DNA from: Nitrobacteraceae bacterium AZCC 2146
GTDB lineage: Bacteria > Pseudomonadota > Alphaproteobacteria > Rhizobiales > Xanthobacteraceae
Reading direction: 5' to 3'
DNA: 64,000 bases
Assembly (NCBI GenBank): GCA_036924855.1
Contig: JBAGRP010000001.1
Coordinates: 62,001 to 126,000 of the forward strand
The position numbers were made by a program, and so were the translations under genes. Positions 44,493 to 53,896 of the stretch are shown here, in pieces. A model generated the notes under the pieces. It was not told the DNA's origin. It did not search any database and saw only the letters and a program-made list of their open reading frames with translations. Position 1 is the first letter of the stretch. The number at the start of each line of letters is the position of its first letter.

Positions 44493-46448
44493 ATGACTAA
44501 TCCCGCTCACGCCCGGACCGACCAGACTGTTGCCGATCCCAAGATTTCAGCCGAACGCGGTACCCTCGTCGCGACGCTGATTCACCTGTGGCCCTACATC
44601 TGGCCCGGCGATCGCGCCGACCTGAAGATGCGCGTCGTCTGGTCGATGGTGCTTTTGCTGGTCGCCAAGCTGGCGACGCTTACGGTGCCGTTCACCTTCA
44701 AATGGGCGATCGACGCGCTGACCGGGGCCGACACCGCGCCGGTCCAGTCCTCGAACTGGACGCTGTGGCTGATCGCGTCGCCGCTGATCATGACGGTCAG
44801 TTACGGTCTGATCCGAATCCTGATGGCGGTGCTGACGCAATGGCGCGACGGCATCTTCGCCAAGGTGGCGATGCATGCGGTGCGCAAGCTCGCCTATCTG
44901 ACCTTCGTCCACATGCACGAATTGTCGCTGCGCTTTCACCTTGAGCGCAAGACCGGCGGTCTGACGCGGGTGCTGGAGCGCGGCCGGCTCGGCATCGAGG
45001 TCATCGTGCGGATGGTGATCCTGCAACTGGTTCCGACCATTGTCGAGGTCACGCTGCTGATGGGCGTACTGCTGTGGCAGTTCGACTGGCGCTATGTGGT
45101 GGCCACCATGATCACGGTCGTGGTCTACATGTATTACACCTACCTCGCGACCGAATGGCGGATCGAAATCCGCCGCCGCATGAACGATTCCGACACCGAG
45201 GCAAATACCAAGGCGATCGATTCGCTGCTGAACTACGAGACGGTGAAATACTTCAGCGCCGAGGAGCGCGAGGCCGAGCGCTACGATCGTTCGATGGAGC
45301 GTTACGAGCGCGCCAGCGTGAAAACCTATACGTCGCTCGCCGTGCTCAATACCGGGCAGGCGATCATTTTCACCGCGGGGCTCACCGCGATCATGCTGAT
45401 GTGCGCGATCGGCGTTCGCAACGGCACCAATACCGTTGGCGATTTCGTGTTGGTCAACGCGATGATGATCCAGTTGTACCAGCCGTTGAATTTCATGGGC
45501 ATGGTCTATCGCGAGATCAAGCAGGCGGTGATCGACATCGAGAAGATGTTCGGCATCCTGCAGCGCAATCCCGAGGTCAAGGACATCGCTGGCGCTCAAC
45601 CGCTGATCGTGACGTCAGGCAATGTCCGCTTCGACGACGTCCGCTTCGCCTACGATCCGGAACGCCCGATCCTGAAGGGGCTCAGTTTCGAGGTGCCCGC
45701 CGGCAAGACCGTCGCCATCGTCGGTCCGTCCGGCGCCGGCAAGTCGACGATCTCGCGGCTGTTGTTCCGGCTCTATGACGTCTCGAGCGGGACGATCACG
45801 ATCGACGGCCAGAACATCCGGAATGTCACCCAGGCGTCGCTGCGCGCATCGATCGGCATGGTGCCGCAGGACACCGTGCTGTTCAACGACACCATCCGCT
45901 ACAACATCCGCTACGGCCGCTGGGATGCGACCGATGCGGAGGTGGAGGAAGCCGCGAAGACGGCACAGATCGACGCTTTCATCCGGATGTCTCCGAAGGG
46001 TTATGAGACCGAAGTCGGTGAGCGCGGCCTGAAACTCTCCGGTGGCGAGAAGCAGCGCGTGGCGATCGCCCGCACTGTGCTGAAGGCGCCGCCGATCCTG
46101 CTGCTCGACGAGGCCACCTCGGCCCTCGACAGCCACACCGAGCAGGAAATCCAGGATGCGCTGGAGAAGGTGGCGCGCAACCGCACCTCTTTGGTGATCG
46201 CGCATCGGCTTTCCACCATCGTCGGCGCCGACGAGATTATCGTGCTGGACCAGGGCCGCATCGCCGAACGCGGCACCCATTCCCAGTTGCTGGCTGCCAG
46301 CGGGCTGTACGCCAGCATGTGGAACCGGCAGCGCGAGGCCCAGGAGGCCCGCGAGCGGCTGGCGCTGATCGCCGACGAGAACGAGACCCCGAACCGGGCG
46401 CCGCCGTCCATCGGCGATCGGCTGATGACGCCTGACGCCGCGGAATAA
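44493..46448 (+). CDS. Atm1/HMT1-type ABC exporter (fused permease and ATPase)
   Basis: Half-transporter of 651 residues. The membrane domain (about 45-340) has six helices, followed by an ATPase with Walker A 'GPSGAGKST', the signature 'LSGGEKQR', Walker B 'ILLLDEATSALD' and the switch His in 'IAHRLST'. The membrane domain has 'HELSLRFHLERKTGGLTR' and 'NYETVKYF', both typical of Atm1/HMT1 proteins that export glutathione compounds and take part in Fe-S export or metal tolerance. It forms a homodimer. psd and pssA follow on the same strand. Confidence 0.94.
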   Translation: MTNPAHARTDQTVADPKISAERGTLVATLIHLWPYIWPGDRADLKMRVVWSMVLLLVAKLATLTVPFTFKWAIDALTGADTAPVQSSNWTLWLIASPLIMTVSYGLIRILMAVLTQWRDGIFAKVAMHAVRKLAYLTFVHMHELSLRFHLERKTGGLTRVLERGRLGIEVIVRMVILQLVPTIVEVTLLMGVLLWQFDWRYVVATMITVVVYMYYTYLATEWRIEIRRRMNDSDTEANTKAIDSLLNYETVKYFSAEEREAERYDRSMERYERASVKTYTSLAVLNTGQAIIFTAGLTAIMLMCAIGVRNGTNTVGDFVLVNAMMIQLYQPLNFMGMVYREIKQAVIDIEKMFGILQRNPEVKDIAGAQPLIVTSGNVRFDDVRFAYDPERPILKGLSFEVPAGKTVAIVGPSGAGKSTISRLLFRLYDVSSGTITIDGQNIRNVTQASLRASIGMVPQDTVLFNDTIRYNIRYGRWDATDAEVEEAAKTAQIDAFIRMSPKGYETEVGERGLKLSGGEKQRVAIARTVLKAPPILLLDEATSALDSHTEQEIQDALEKVARNRTSLVIAHRLSTIVGADEIIVLDQGRIAERGTHSQLLAASGLYASMWNRQREAQEARERLALIADENETPNRAPPSIGDRLMTPDAAE

Positions 46449-46500
46449 TCTCTGCTAAAGCTTCCCGCAGATTCAGCTTGAACCCAGGTTTTGAGAACTC

Positions 46501-47199
46501 ATGTCCATTGCCAACTCCATCCGTGCGCAAATTCCGCCGATCCACAAGGAAGGCTACCCGTTCATCGGCGGCTTTGCCCTGGCGAGCCTGGTGCTGTTCT
46601 GGATCTGGACGCCGCTGGGCTGGATCGGCACGCTGCTAACGGTCTGGTGTGCGCTGTTTTTCCGCGATCCGGTCCGCGTCACGCCGGTGCGCGAAGGCAT
46701 CGTGGTGGCCCCGGCCGACGGCCGTGTCTCGCTGATCGCGATGGTGTTGCCGCCGGCCGAACTCGGCCTCGGCGACCAGCCGCTGCTGCGGATCTCGATT
46801 TTCATGAGCGTGTTCAACTGCCACGTGAACCGCAGCCCGGTGGCCGGCCGGATCGAGCGGATCGCCTATCGTCCCGGCAAGTTCATTAACGCCGAATTGG
46901 ACAAGGCCAGCGAAGACAACGAGCGCAATTCGCTGGTTATCTCGACCCCGGGCGGGCGCATCGGCGTGGTGCAGATCGCTGGCCTGGTGGCGCGGCGTAT
47001 CGTCTCATTCGTGCGCGAGGGCCAGACCGTTGGCGCCGGCGAGCGCTTCGGCCTGATCCGGTTCGGCTCGCGGCTCGACGTTTTCCTGCCCGAAGGTAGC
47101 AAATCGCTGGTTTCCGAGGGCCAGACCGCGATCGCCGGCGAAACCGTGCTGGCCGACTTCAGGCTCGGCGACGGTGGCCGGACCTACCGGGTCGATTAA
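46501..47199 (+). CDS. psd: Phosphatidylserine decarboxylase
   Basis: Short-form (archaeal-type) PSD of 232 residues, converting phosphatidylserine to phosphatidylethanolamine at the inner membrane. The self-cleavage site is Gly189-Ser190 in '[15 protein letters not shown]'; the Ser becomes the pyruvoyl cofactor and the protein splits into beta and alpha chains. 'NCHVNRSP' carries the conserved His, and 'APADGRVS' the Asp. Two N-terminal hydrophobic helices anchor it. The pssA gene for the preceding step follows 79 bases downstream. Confidence 0.95.
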   Translation: MSIANSIRAQIPPIHKEGYPFIGGFALASLVLFWIWTPLGWIGTLLTVWCALFFRDPVRVTPVREGIVVAPADGRVSLIAMVLPPAELGLGDQPLLRISIFMSVFNCHVNRSPVAGRIERIAYRPGKFINAELDKASEDNERNSLVISTPGGRIGVVQIAGLVARRIVSFVREGQTVGAGERFGLIRFGSRLDVFLPEGSKSLVSEGQTAIAGETVLADFRLGDGGRTYRVD

Positions 47200-47278
47200 C
47201 CCCGTTCTGCCGCTGAATCGGTCGGCTGGTCGCCACAATGGCGGAGCAGGGTGGCATTTGCTAAAGAGAGACATGCAA

Positions 47279-48151
47279 ATGCCCATCGATCCCCATGCGC
47301 CCGATACGCGCCGCCGCCGGTTCCGAACGATACCGGTCCGGATGCTGGTGCCCAACATGATCACCCTGCTGGCGATCAGCGCTGGGCTGACCGCCATCAG
47401 GCTGTCCACCGAAGGGCGGATGGAGCTGGCGGTGGCCGCCATTGTGTTCGCTGCCGTGCTCGACGGGGTCGACGGCCGTGTCGCCCGCATGATCAAGGGC
47501 CAGTCCAAATTCGGCGCCGAACTCGACAGCCTCGCCGATTTCGTCAATTTCGGCGTCGCGCCGGGCCTGATCCTGTATTTCTGGCAGCTGCACGACCTCA
47601 ACAATGTCGGCTGGATCGCGGCGATGATCTTCGCCATCTGCGGCAGCCTGCGGCTGGCACGTTTCAACGCCACCATGGACGATCCCAACAAGCCGGCCTT
47701 CGCGGCGAACTTCTTCACCGGCATGCCGGCGCCGTTGGGCGCGATCACTGTGATGCTGCCGATCTATCTGGCGTTCCTGGGCGTGCCGACGCCGCCCTCC
47801 GTGCTGACGATGTTGTTCACGCTGCTGATCGCGTTCCTGATGGTGTCGCGGCTGCCGGTGTTTTCCGGCAAGTCGGTCAACATGCGGGTGCCGCCCGAAA
47901 TGGTGCTGCCGGTGTTCGTCTCGGTGGTGCTCTTCATCGCGCTGCTGATCGGCTACCCTTGGCATATCCTGTCAGCAGTCTCGCTGCTGTATCTGCTCAG
48001 CCTGCCGATCGGCTGGAAGTCCTATCGCGATCAGGAGCGCGCCCTCGCGGCGCAATCCGTGGTGCCGACCGAATCCGTACCGGCCCCGGCATCGTCCTAC
48101 GCGCCCGCGCCCGAAGTGGCGCCGGATGACCGGCCCGCGCGTCTCAATTGA
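47279..48151 (+). CDS. pssA: CDP-diacylglycerol-serine O-phosphatidyltransferase
   Basis: Membrane enzyme of 290 residues making phosphatidylserine from CDP-diacylglycerol and serine. The CDP-alcohol phosphotransferase signature D-G-x2-D-G-R-x-A-R-x8-G-x3-D-x3-D runs from residue 62 to 87 ('DGVDGRVARMIKGQSKFG' then ELDSLAD). About 7-8 membrane helices follow and the C-terminus is Pro/Ala-rich and cytoplasmic. ATG 47279 was preferred to 47273 because AAAGAGAG is 8 bases upstream of it. It lies just after psd, so the two make phosphatidylethanolamine together. Confidence 0.94.
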   Translation: MPIDPHAPDTRRRRFRTIPVRMLVPNMITLLAISAGLTAIRLSTEGRMELAVAAIVFAAVLDGVDGRVARMIKGQSKFGAELDSLADFVNFGVAPGLILYFWQLHDLNNVGWIAAMIFAICGSLRLARFNATMDDPNKPAFAANFFTGMPAPLGAITVMLPIYLAFLGVPTPPSVLTMLFTLLIAFLMVSRLPVFSGKSVNMRVPPEMVLPVFVSVVLFIALLIGYPWHILSAVSLLYLLSLPIGWKSYRDQERALAAQSVVPTESVPAPASSYAPAPEVAPDDRPARLN

Positions 48152-48173
48152 TCGTCAACCCATTGCCTTGCAA

Positions 48174-48198
48174 TGCCGCCGCCCGAAGGACGGCGGCA
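48174..48198 (+). terminator. GC-rich hairpin after pssA
   Basis: TGCCGCCG (48174-48181) pairs with CGGCGGCA (48191-48198), a perfect 8-base stem, 22 bases after the pssA stop. No T run follows, so it may be a weak or Rho-assisted terminator. Confidence 0.35.
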
Positions 48199-48299
48199 GC
48201 AAGCGTTGTGGCCGACGCGTGAAGTCGGCTATATCCGGAACGTGACCCGACGACATCCAGCGAAGACTGGATGCGAAAACGAAACACAGGAGAAACGCC

Positions 48300-49019
48300 G
48301 TGACGAATTCCGCGACCGAGCCGTTGCCCGCATCGGTTCTTGAGGCGCTTGGGCGCTACGACACGCCGACGATCTGCAACGCCATGGAGATTGTGGCGTC
48401 GGGGCGCCGGCTGATCGGTTACACGACCCGCCCGCTGGTTTGTCCGTTCCCGAATTTGCCGCCGATTGTCGGCTACGCCCGCACCGCCACCATCCGTTCG
48501 ATCGCGGCGTCCGGCCTGCCTGCTGCCGAGCAGCAGGCGCGGCGCCTTGCCTATTACGAATATGTCGGCACCGGCGTTGGCCCGCGCATCAGCGTGATCC
48601 AGGACATCGACGGACCGGAGGCCGGCTTCGGTGCGTTCTGGGGCGAGGTCAACAGCGCGGTCCACAAGGCGCTCGGCTGCCTCGGTGTGATCACCGACGG
48701 TTCGATCCGCGACATTCCGCAATGGGCGCCGGGCTTCCAGGCGCTGGCCGGCTCGATCGGTCCATCCCATGCCTATGTCCACGTCAGTGAATTCGGCGAT
48801 GAAATCCGCGTCGCCGGCATGACTGTGCGCTCGGGCGACCTGATCCATGCCGACCAGCATGGCGCGGTGGTGATACCCGTTGATGTCGCCGCAAAACTTC
48901 CCGATGCCGCCGAGCTCTGTGGCCGCCGCGAAACACCCATTCTCGATATCGCCCGCAGTTCGTCGTTCACACTCGCCAAGCTGAGAGAGGCACTGAAGCA
49001 ATCGTCGGAAATTCACTGA
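48300..49019 (+). CDS. RraA/HMG-CHA aldolase family protein
   Basis: RraA-like protein of 239 residues. Class II pyruvate aldolases of this group cleave 4-hydroxy-4-methyl-2-oxoglutarate. The signature 'GAFWGEVNSAVHKALGCLGVITDGSIRDI' region gives the Gly-x-Trp-Gly-Glu-x motif and the metal-binding Asp of 'TDGSIRD', and the N-terminus has 'YDTPTICNAME'. The start is GTG at 48300 with CAGGAGAAA upstream. Family members are often misnamed demethylmenaquinone methyltransferase. The true activity is not certain. Monocistronic. Confidence 0.88.
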   Translation: MTNSATEPLPASVLEALGRYDTPTICNAMEIVASGRRLIGYTTRPLVCPFPNLPPIVGYARTATIRSIAASGLPAAEQQARRLAYYEYVGTGVGPRISVIQDIDGPEAGFGAFWGEVNSAVHKALGCLGVITDGSIRDIPQWAPGFQALAGSIGPSHAYVHVSEFGDEIRVAGMTVRSGDLIHADQHGAVVIPVDVAAKLPDAAELCGRRETPILDIARSSSFTLAKLREALKQSSEIH

Positions 49020-49151
49020 CGACGACATCTTCAAGTCCCGCTAAGGACATCGGGACTGTGTTTCCCGATGTGTCTGGCGACGCGGCTTGCCTGGTACCGG
49101 AGGTTCGGGCTAATGCCCGTCCTGTTGGTAATTCAGGCTCGGGAGACGGTG

Positions 49152-49898
49152 TTGGCTCATATCACGGATATGAAGAAAGCCTGGAATGAGCGCGCCAACC
49201 GTGACCCGTTTTTCTACGTCGAAACCGAATTATGGGACCATGACAAAGGCAAGTTCTTCGAACTTGGGCGAGCACGCGCCAAGGAATTGATCGATCCGGT
49301 CCTCGCCAAATACAACATCGATCCCGGCGATAAGACGGCGGTCGATGTTGGCTGCGGCGTCGGCCGATTCACACAGGCCCTCGGACTACGGTTCGCCAAA
49401 GCGGTCGGCGTCGATGTTTCTGAAGTCATGGTTGAGCAGGCCAAAATAGCCGCCGCGGAATTCAGCAACCTGGAATTCGTTTCGGGGGATGGTGTCGCGT
49501 TGCCGTGTCCATCGGACAGTGCCGATTTTGTCTGGTCCTACGAAGTGTTTCAGCACATGCCTTCACATCAGGTCGTGAAGTCCAATTTGCACGAAGTGAG
49601 CAGAATACTTCGTACCGGCGCGCTCGGGCTGGTGCATTTCAGAACGGCGCACGAATATCCAACGATCCTTTGGCACATCGCGAAATTCACCCCGACCTCC
49701 GTCATTCAGGCTCTCAAATCCCGTTTCGGGAAGGACCCGCTGACGGCGGACGATTCCTGGCGCGGAGCCAAGCCGCTGCCGAAGGACATGATTACCAGGT
49801 TTTGTGAGGAAGCCGGGCTGAGGGTGATCGAGTTCCTGGATGATCCGACCCACGCTCCGGGGTCGCGGACGTTCGCCGTCGTGCAGCGAGGCGTTTGA
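49152..49898 (+). CDS. Class I SAM-dependent methyltransferase
   Basis: Methyltransferase of about 248 residues with a methyltransferase-11 domain. The SAM site 'AVDVGCGVGRFTQALG' is followed by 'VGVDVSEVMVEQAKI' and 'FVWSYEVFQHMPSHQV'. Start is uncertain: the frame opens at ATG 49068, but residues before 'HITDMKKAWNERANRDPFF' do not look like family sequence, and GGGAG at 49140-49144 points to GTG 49149 or TTG 49152. The methyl acceptor is unknown. It lies 132 bases after the RraA-like gene. Confidence 0.82.
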   Translation: MAHITDMKKAWNERANRDPFFYVETELWDHDKGKFFELGRARAKELIDPVLAKYNIDPGDKTAVDVGCGVGRFTQALGLRFAKAVGVDVSEVMVEQAKIAAAEFSNLEFVSGDGVALPCPSDSADFVWSYEVFQHMPSHQVVKSNLHEVSRILRTGALGLVHFRTAHEYPTILWHIAKFTPTSVIQALKSRFGKDPLTADDSWRGAKPLPKDMITRFCEEAGLRVIEFLDDPTHAPGSRTFAVVQRGV

Positions 49899-49948
49899 CG
49901 TTCGGCCGCCTCACGATGCCATGGTCACTCGCATTGCCCGGCGTTCCG

Positions 49949-49963
49949 TTAACCGGTTGTCAA
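49949..49963. promoter_or_regulatory. Imperfect CtrA-like box upstream of motA
   Basis: TTAACCGGTTGTCAA is TTAA-N7-TCAA, one mismatch from the CtrA consensus, within a region also holding AACCGGTT and ACCGGTAACCGGT repeats. It lies 125 bases upstream of motA. CtrA controls motility genes in many alphaproteobacteria. Confidence 0.25.
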
Positions 49964-50087
49964 TGATTGATGAACCGGTAACCGGTCCTTAATGGCGCTA
50001 ACGCTACGGTGCTGACGCGCGTCTCGATTGGAGACGTGTCCGTCCAGGATGGACGTTGTTTGCGTGCGCATAGCGTCGGAGTTTTCC

Positions 50088-50861
50088 ATGGATATCATGA
50101 CGGGCGCGGGGCTCCTTGGCGGCATGGCCGTCATCGCCGTGATGGTGCTCATGGGTGGCGATCTGCACATGTTCATCTCCGAACATGCCATGATCATCAT
50201 CTTCGGCGGATCGATCACGGCGACGATGATCCGGTTTCCGCTCGGCGTCATGCTGCATGGGCTGCCGCTCGGCGCCAAATTTGCCTTCACGATGAGCCGG
50301 CTGTCGGCCCGCGATCTCGTCGACGAACTCGCCCGCATCGCCGAAATCGCCCGCAAGCAGGGTCCGGTCGGCCTGGAAAAGGTCGAGACCGACGAACCGT
50401 TCCTCGCTAAGGGCATCCGCTATGTCGCGGACGGCTACGATCTCGAATTCATCCGCGACAATCTCGAACGCGATCGCGACAATTTTCTGATGCACCTCAA
50501 TGAAGGCAGCAAGATCTATCGCGCCATCGGCGACTGCGCGCCGGCCTTCGGCATGATCGGAACGCTGATCGGCATGGTGCAGATGTTCTCCAACATGTCG
50601 GATCCTTCGAAGCTTGGACCGTTCATGGCGACGGCCTTGCTCGCGACGCTGTACGGCGCGCTGGTGGCCAACCTGTTTTGTCTTCCGATCGCCGACAAGC
50701 TGCACGGCAAGTTGCTTGACGAGGAGACCAACCGGACCCTGATCATCGATGGCATCCTGATGATCCGCGACTCCAAGAGCCCGACGCTGGTCCGCGAGAT
50801 GTTGCTGGCCTACCTGCCCGAGAAGCACCGCCATGAAGAGGGCGAGCCGGTCCCCGCATAA
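50088..50861 (+). CDS. motA: Flagellar motor stator protein MotA
   Basis: Stator subunit of 257 residues, inner membrane, four predicted helices with a large cytoplasmic loop. Typical features are the N-terminal 'GLLGGMAVIAVMVLMGGD', the loop with 'VETDEPFLAKGIRYVADGYD', and the second helix pair with 'GDCAPAFGMIGTLIGMVQM' and 'GPFMATALLATLYGALVANL', whose Pro and Thr residues line the ion path. The length resembles PomA/MotP-type short MotA. The ATG at 50088 has GGAG upstream. motB follows 31 bases later. Confidence 0.94.
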   Translation: MDIMTGAGLLGGMAVIAVMVLMGGDLHMFISEHAMIIIFGGSITATMIRFPLGVMLHGLPLGAKFAFTMSRLSARDLVDELARIAEIARKQGPVGLEKVETDEPFLAKGIRYVADGYDLEFIRDNLERDRDNFLMHLNEGSKIYRAIGDCAPAFGMIGTLIGMVQMFSNMSDPSKLGPFMATALLATLYGALVANLFCLPIADKLHGKLLDEETNRTLIIDGILMIRDSKSPTLVREMLLAYLPEKHRHEEGEPVPA

Positions 50862-50892
50862 GCACAAGCGAGGGTAGGCGCGGAGCAGGCAG

Positions 50893-51723
50893 ATGGCGAA
50901 GAAAAAACGCGAAGAGGCTCATGGCGGTCATGGCTGGTTCGTGACTTTCGCCGACCTGATGGGTTTGTTGATGAGCTTCTTCGTGATGCTCGTGTCATAC
51001 TCCACGCAGGACACCGCAAAGCTCAAGATCGTCGCCGGTTCGATGCGCGACGCATTTGGTGTGCAGTCCGACGCACGCTATTCCGGCGTCATCGAATCCG
51101 ATGGATTGCCGACGCGCGGCCAGACCAAGAACAAGGGCCACGTCTCGCCGGAAGAAGCATCCAATATCACCAGCCCCGACGAAAAGAGTTCGAGCGGCCG
51201 GCCGGCCGGCGTCAAGCTGAAGATGGACCGCGAATTCGCGCTGGCTTCGGCGTCCTTGCGGCAGGCATTGCAGGACATGCCGGAGATCGCCGAGATCTCC
51301 AAGAACATCATGTTCGAGGAGACCACCCAGGGTCTCAATCTCGAAATCATCGATCAGAACGGCCGCTCGATGTTTGCCGATGGCTCCAAGGTGCCTTACG
51401 AGCGGACGCGACAACTGCTTCAGAAGCTTGCCGGCCCGTTGAAGGCGACGCCGTTGCGGGTCGCGATCGTGGGGCATACAGCCGCAGGTTATGTTCCGGC
51501 GCGCAGCGAATATGATGCCTTCGACCTGTCCGCGGATCGCGCCAATGTGGTGCGTCAAATTCTCGAGCGCGAAGGTCTGCCGCCGGCGCACGTCTTCTCG
51601 GTGTCGGGCAAGGCCGACAGCCAGCCGCTGTTTCCCGATGATCCGTCAATGGCCGCCAACCGAAGGGTGACCATCACCCTGATGCGGGAAGACCCGCCGC
51701 TGCCGCCAAACCTCAAGCCGTAA
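50893..51723 (+). CDS. motB: Flagellar motor stator protein MotB
   Basis: Stator partner of MotA, 276 residues. The single membrane helix 'WFVTFADLMGLLMSFFVML' has the conserved ion-binding Asp21. The periplasmic C-terminal OmpA-like domain (about 140-260) contains 'GHTAAGYVPARSEYDAFDLSADRANVV' split over residues 196-222, binding peptidoglycan. Between them is a Ser/Lys-rich plug and linker. The ion cannot be determined here. No other flagellar genes are nearby, so this is a separate mot operon. Confidence 0.94.
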   Translation: MAKKKREEAHGGHGWFVTFADLMGLLMSFFVMLVSYSTQDTAKLKIVAGSMRDAFGVQSDARYSGVIESDGLPTRGQTKNKGHVSPEEASNITSPDEKSSSGRPAGVKLKMDREFALASASLRQALQDMPEIAEISKNIMFEETTQGLNLEIIDQNGRSMFADGSKVPYERTRQLLQKLAGPLKATPLRVAIVGHTAAGYVPARSEYDAFDLSADRANVVRQILEREGLPPAHVFSVSGKADSQPLFPDDPSMAANRRVTITLMREDPPLPPNLKP

Positions 51724-51760
51724 ACTCGTCAAACCATTTTTTTGACGCTCCACCTGAAAA

Positions 51761-51788
51761 ATGCCGGCCCTGGGAGGGCCGGCATTGT
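51761..51788 (+). terminator. Intrinsic terminator after motB
   Basis: ATGCCGGCCCT pairs with AGGGCCGGCAT around GGG, an 11-base perfect stem 37 bases after the motB stop. The following TTGT is a short T tract. Confidence 0.65.
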
Positions 51789-51796
51789 CACATGGT

Positions 51797-51808
51797 GGTA
51801 TGCTCTGC
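51797..51808 (+). promoter_or_regulatory. Shared box upstream of the first kup gene
   Basis: GGTATGCTCTGC, 79 bases upstream of the first kup start, is repeated exactly 80 bases upstream of the second (53817-53828). TATGCT could serve as a -10 element. The shared position suggests a duplicated promoter or leader. Confidence 0.4.
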
Positions 51809-51875
51809 CGGTTGACTGGCCCCTCCCGGCGCGCGATAGCGGGATCAAAATCACCAATAGAGCGTTCCAAGGACC

Positions 51876-53777
51876 ATGGCCTTCAGCGAAACATCGACCG
51901 ACGCGCCGACGGAAGCTCCGATCTCGACGGGCTTCTGGCAATTGACACTCGGCAGCATCGGCGTGGTGTTCGGCGATATTGGAACCTCGCCGCTGTATGC
52001 GTTCCGCGAGGCGGTCGCCGGTGCCACCCATGGCGCGCCGGTGACGCGCATCATCGTGCTCGGCGTTCTCTCGCTGATCCTGTGGGCGTTGTTCATCGTC
52101 GTGACAGCCAAATATGTTTTACTGCTGCTGCGCGCGGATAATAACGGCGAGGGCGGCACGCTGTCGTTGATGGCGCTGGGCCAGCGCGCATTGGGGCGAC
52201 GGAGTTGGCCGCTGCTGGCGCTTGGCGTGGTCGGTGCCTCGATGTTCATCGGCGATTCCATGATCACACCGGCGATTTCGGTATTGTCCGCGGTCGAGGG
52301 CCTCAAGCTTGCCGCACCCGCGCTCGAGCACTACGTCGTGCCGCTCACCGTCATCATTCTTGTCGCGCTGTTTTCCGTGCAGCGCATTGGAACCGCAAAG
52401 GTTGCGACAGCCTTTGGCCCGGTGATGATCGTCTGGTTCTCCGCGCTGGCACTGATGGGCCTCTATCACATCAGCGATGAACCCTCGGTCATCGCTGCGA
52501 TCAACCCGTACTACGCGATTCAATTTCTGCTTTCCCACGGCACCATCGGCCTCGTTACGCTGGGCGCCGTCTTCCTGGCGGTGACGGGCGGTGAAGCGCT
52601 CTATGCCGATCTCGGCCATTTCGGTCGCAAGCCGATTCAGTCCGGCTGGTTCTTTTTCGTGTTGCCGGCGTTGCTGATCAACTACTTCGGCCAGGGCGCG
52701 CTGGTGTTGTCGAATCCCGCCGCGATCGAGAACCCGTTTTATCTGATGGCCCCGCAGTCGATGCTGGTGCCGCTGATCGTGCTGGCGACGGCGGCGACGG
52801 TGATTGCGAGCCAGGCGGTGATAACCGGGGCTTATTCGCTCGTGCGTCAGGCCGTGCAGCTCGGCCTGCTGCCGCGCTTCGAGGTTCGCTACACCTCGGA
52901 GACCCACGCAGGACAGATCTATCTGCCCCGGGTCAACCGTTTGCTGCTGATCGGCGTGCTGCTGCTGGTGCTGCTGTTCCGCACCTCCAGCGGACTGGCA
53001 TCGGCCTACGGCATCGCGGTTTCCACCACCATGGTTGCCGACGGAATCATGGGCTTTGTCGTGATCTGGAAGTTGTGGAACTGGAAGGCGGCGACGGCCC
53101 TGGCGGTGATCGTGCCTTTCGTTGTCGTCGATATGACCTTTCTCAGCGCCAATCTCCTGAAGTTGCTTGAGGGCGCATGGGTGCCGTTGCTGTTCGGCCT
53201 GACCATGGCGGTGTTGATCTGGACCTGGCGCCGCGGCGCTGCGATCCTGATCAGCAAGACCCGGCGCACCGAGGTGCCACTGAAGGACCTGATCAAGAGC
53301 CTGGAAAAGCGGCCGCCGCATATCGTCAAAGGGACCGCCGTGTTTCTGACCAGCGATCCCGACTTCGTGCCGACCGCGATGCTGCATAATCTGAAGCACA
53401 ACAAGGTGCTGCACGAGCACAATGTGATCCTGACCATCGAGACCGGCCAGACCCCGCGCGTCGATCCCAGCGAGCGGGTGCGGATGGAAAACATCAGCGA
53501 CAAGTTCTCCACCGTGCGATTGCGCTTCGGTTTCATGGAATCGCCGAACGTGCCCAAGGCCCTTGTCATCGCGCGAAAACTCGGCTGGCAGTTCGACATC
53601 ATGGCGACGTCATTTTTCGTCTCGCGCCGCTCGCTGAAACCGTCGGCGCAGTCCGGGATGCCGCTGTGGCAGGATCACCTGTTTATTGCGCTCAGCCGGT
53701 CGGCGAACGACGCCACGGATTATTTTCAGATCCCGACCGGTCGCGTGGTCGAAGTGGGTACTCAGGTCACGATTTGA
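51876..53777 (+). CDS. kup1: KUP family potassium uptake protein (first copy)
   Basis: Potassium/proton symporter of 633 residues with 12 predicted membrane helices and a long cytoplasmic C-terminal part. The KUP signature '[18 protein letters not shown]' is near the N-terminus, and '[18 protein letters not shown]' and '[17 protein letters not shown]' type motifs follow. Both N-terminal Asp and Glu residues needed for transport are present. The gene next door, 120 bases downstream, is a close paralogue. It imports potassium, especially at low pH or low potassium. Confidence 0.95.
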   Translation: MAFSETSTDAPTEAPISTGFWQLTLGSIGVVFGDIGTSPLYAFREAVAGATHGAPVTRIIVLGVLSLILWALFIVVTAKYVLLLLRADNNGEGGTLSLMALGQRALGRRSWPLLALGVVGASMFIGDSMITPAISVLSAVEGLKLAAPALEHYVVPLTVIILVALFSVQRIGTAKVATAFGPVMIVWFSALALMGLYHISDEPSVIAAINPYYAIQFLLSHGTIGLVTLGAVFLAVTGGEALYADLGHFGRKPIQSGWFFFVLPALLINYFGQGALVLSNPAAIENPFYLMAPQSMLVPLIVLATAATVIASQAVITGAYSLVRQAVQLGLLPRFEVRYTSETHAGQIYLPRVNRLLLIGVLLLVLLFRTSSGLASAYGIAVSTTMVADGIMGFVVIWKLWNWKAATALAVIVPFVVVDMTFLSANLLKLLEGAWVPLLFGLTMAVLIWTWRRGAAILISKTRRTEVPLKDLIKSLEKRPPHIVKGTAVFLTSDPDFVPTAMLHNLKHNKVLHEHNVILTIETGQTPRVDPSERVRMENISDKFSTVRLRFGFMESPNVPKALVIARKLGWQFDIMATSFFVSRRSLKPSAQSGMPLWQDHLFIALSRSANDATDYFQIPTGRVVEVGTQVTI

Positions 53778-53816
53778 CGTTTGCGGATTTTTTGCATAGC
53801 TGAAGGCCAAAATCGC

Positions 53817-53828
53817 GGTATGCTCTGC
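53817..53828 (+). promoter_or_regulatory. Shared box upstream of the second kup gene
   Basis: An exact copy of GGTATGCTCTGC, 80 bases upstream of the second kup start. It supports duplication of the whole gene with its leader, and independent transcription of both copies. Confidence 0.4.
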
Positions 53829-53896
53829 GTCTGGCGCAGGGCTATAAGCCGCCTCGCTTTGCCATTGTGCAGTAAAGCCATTTCGAGGCCCATTCC

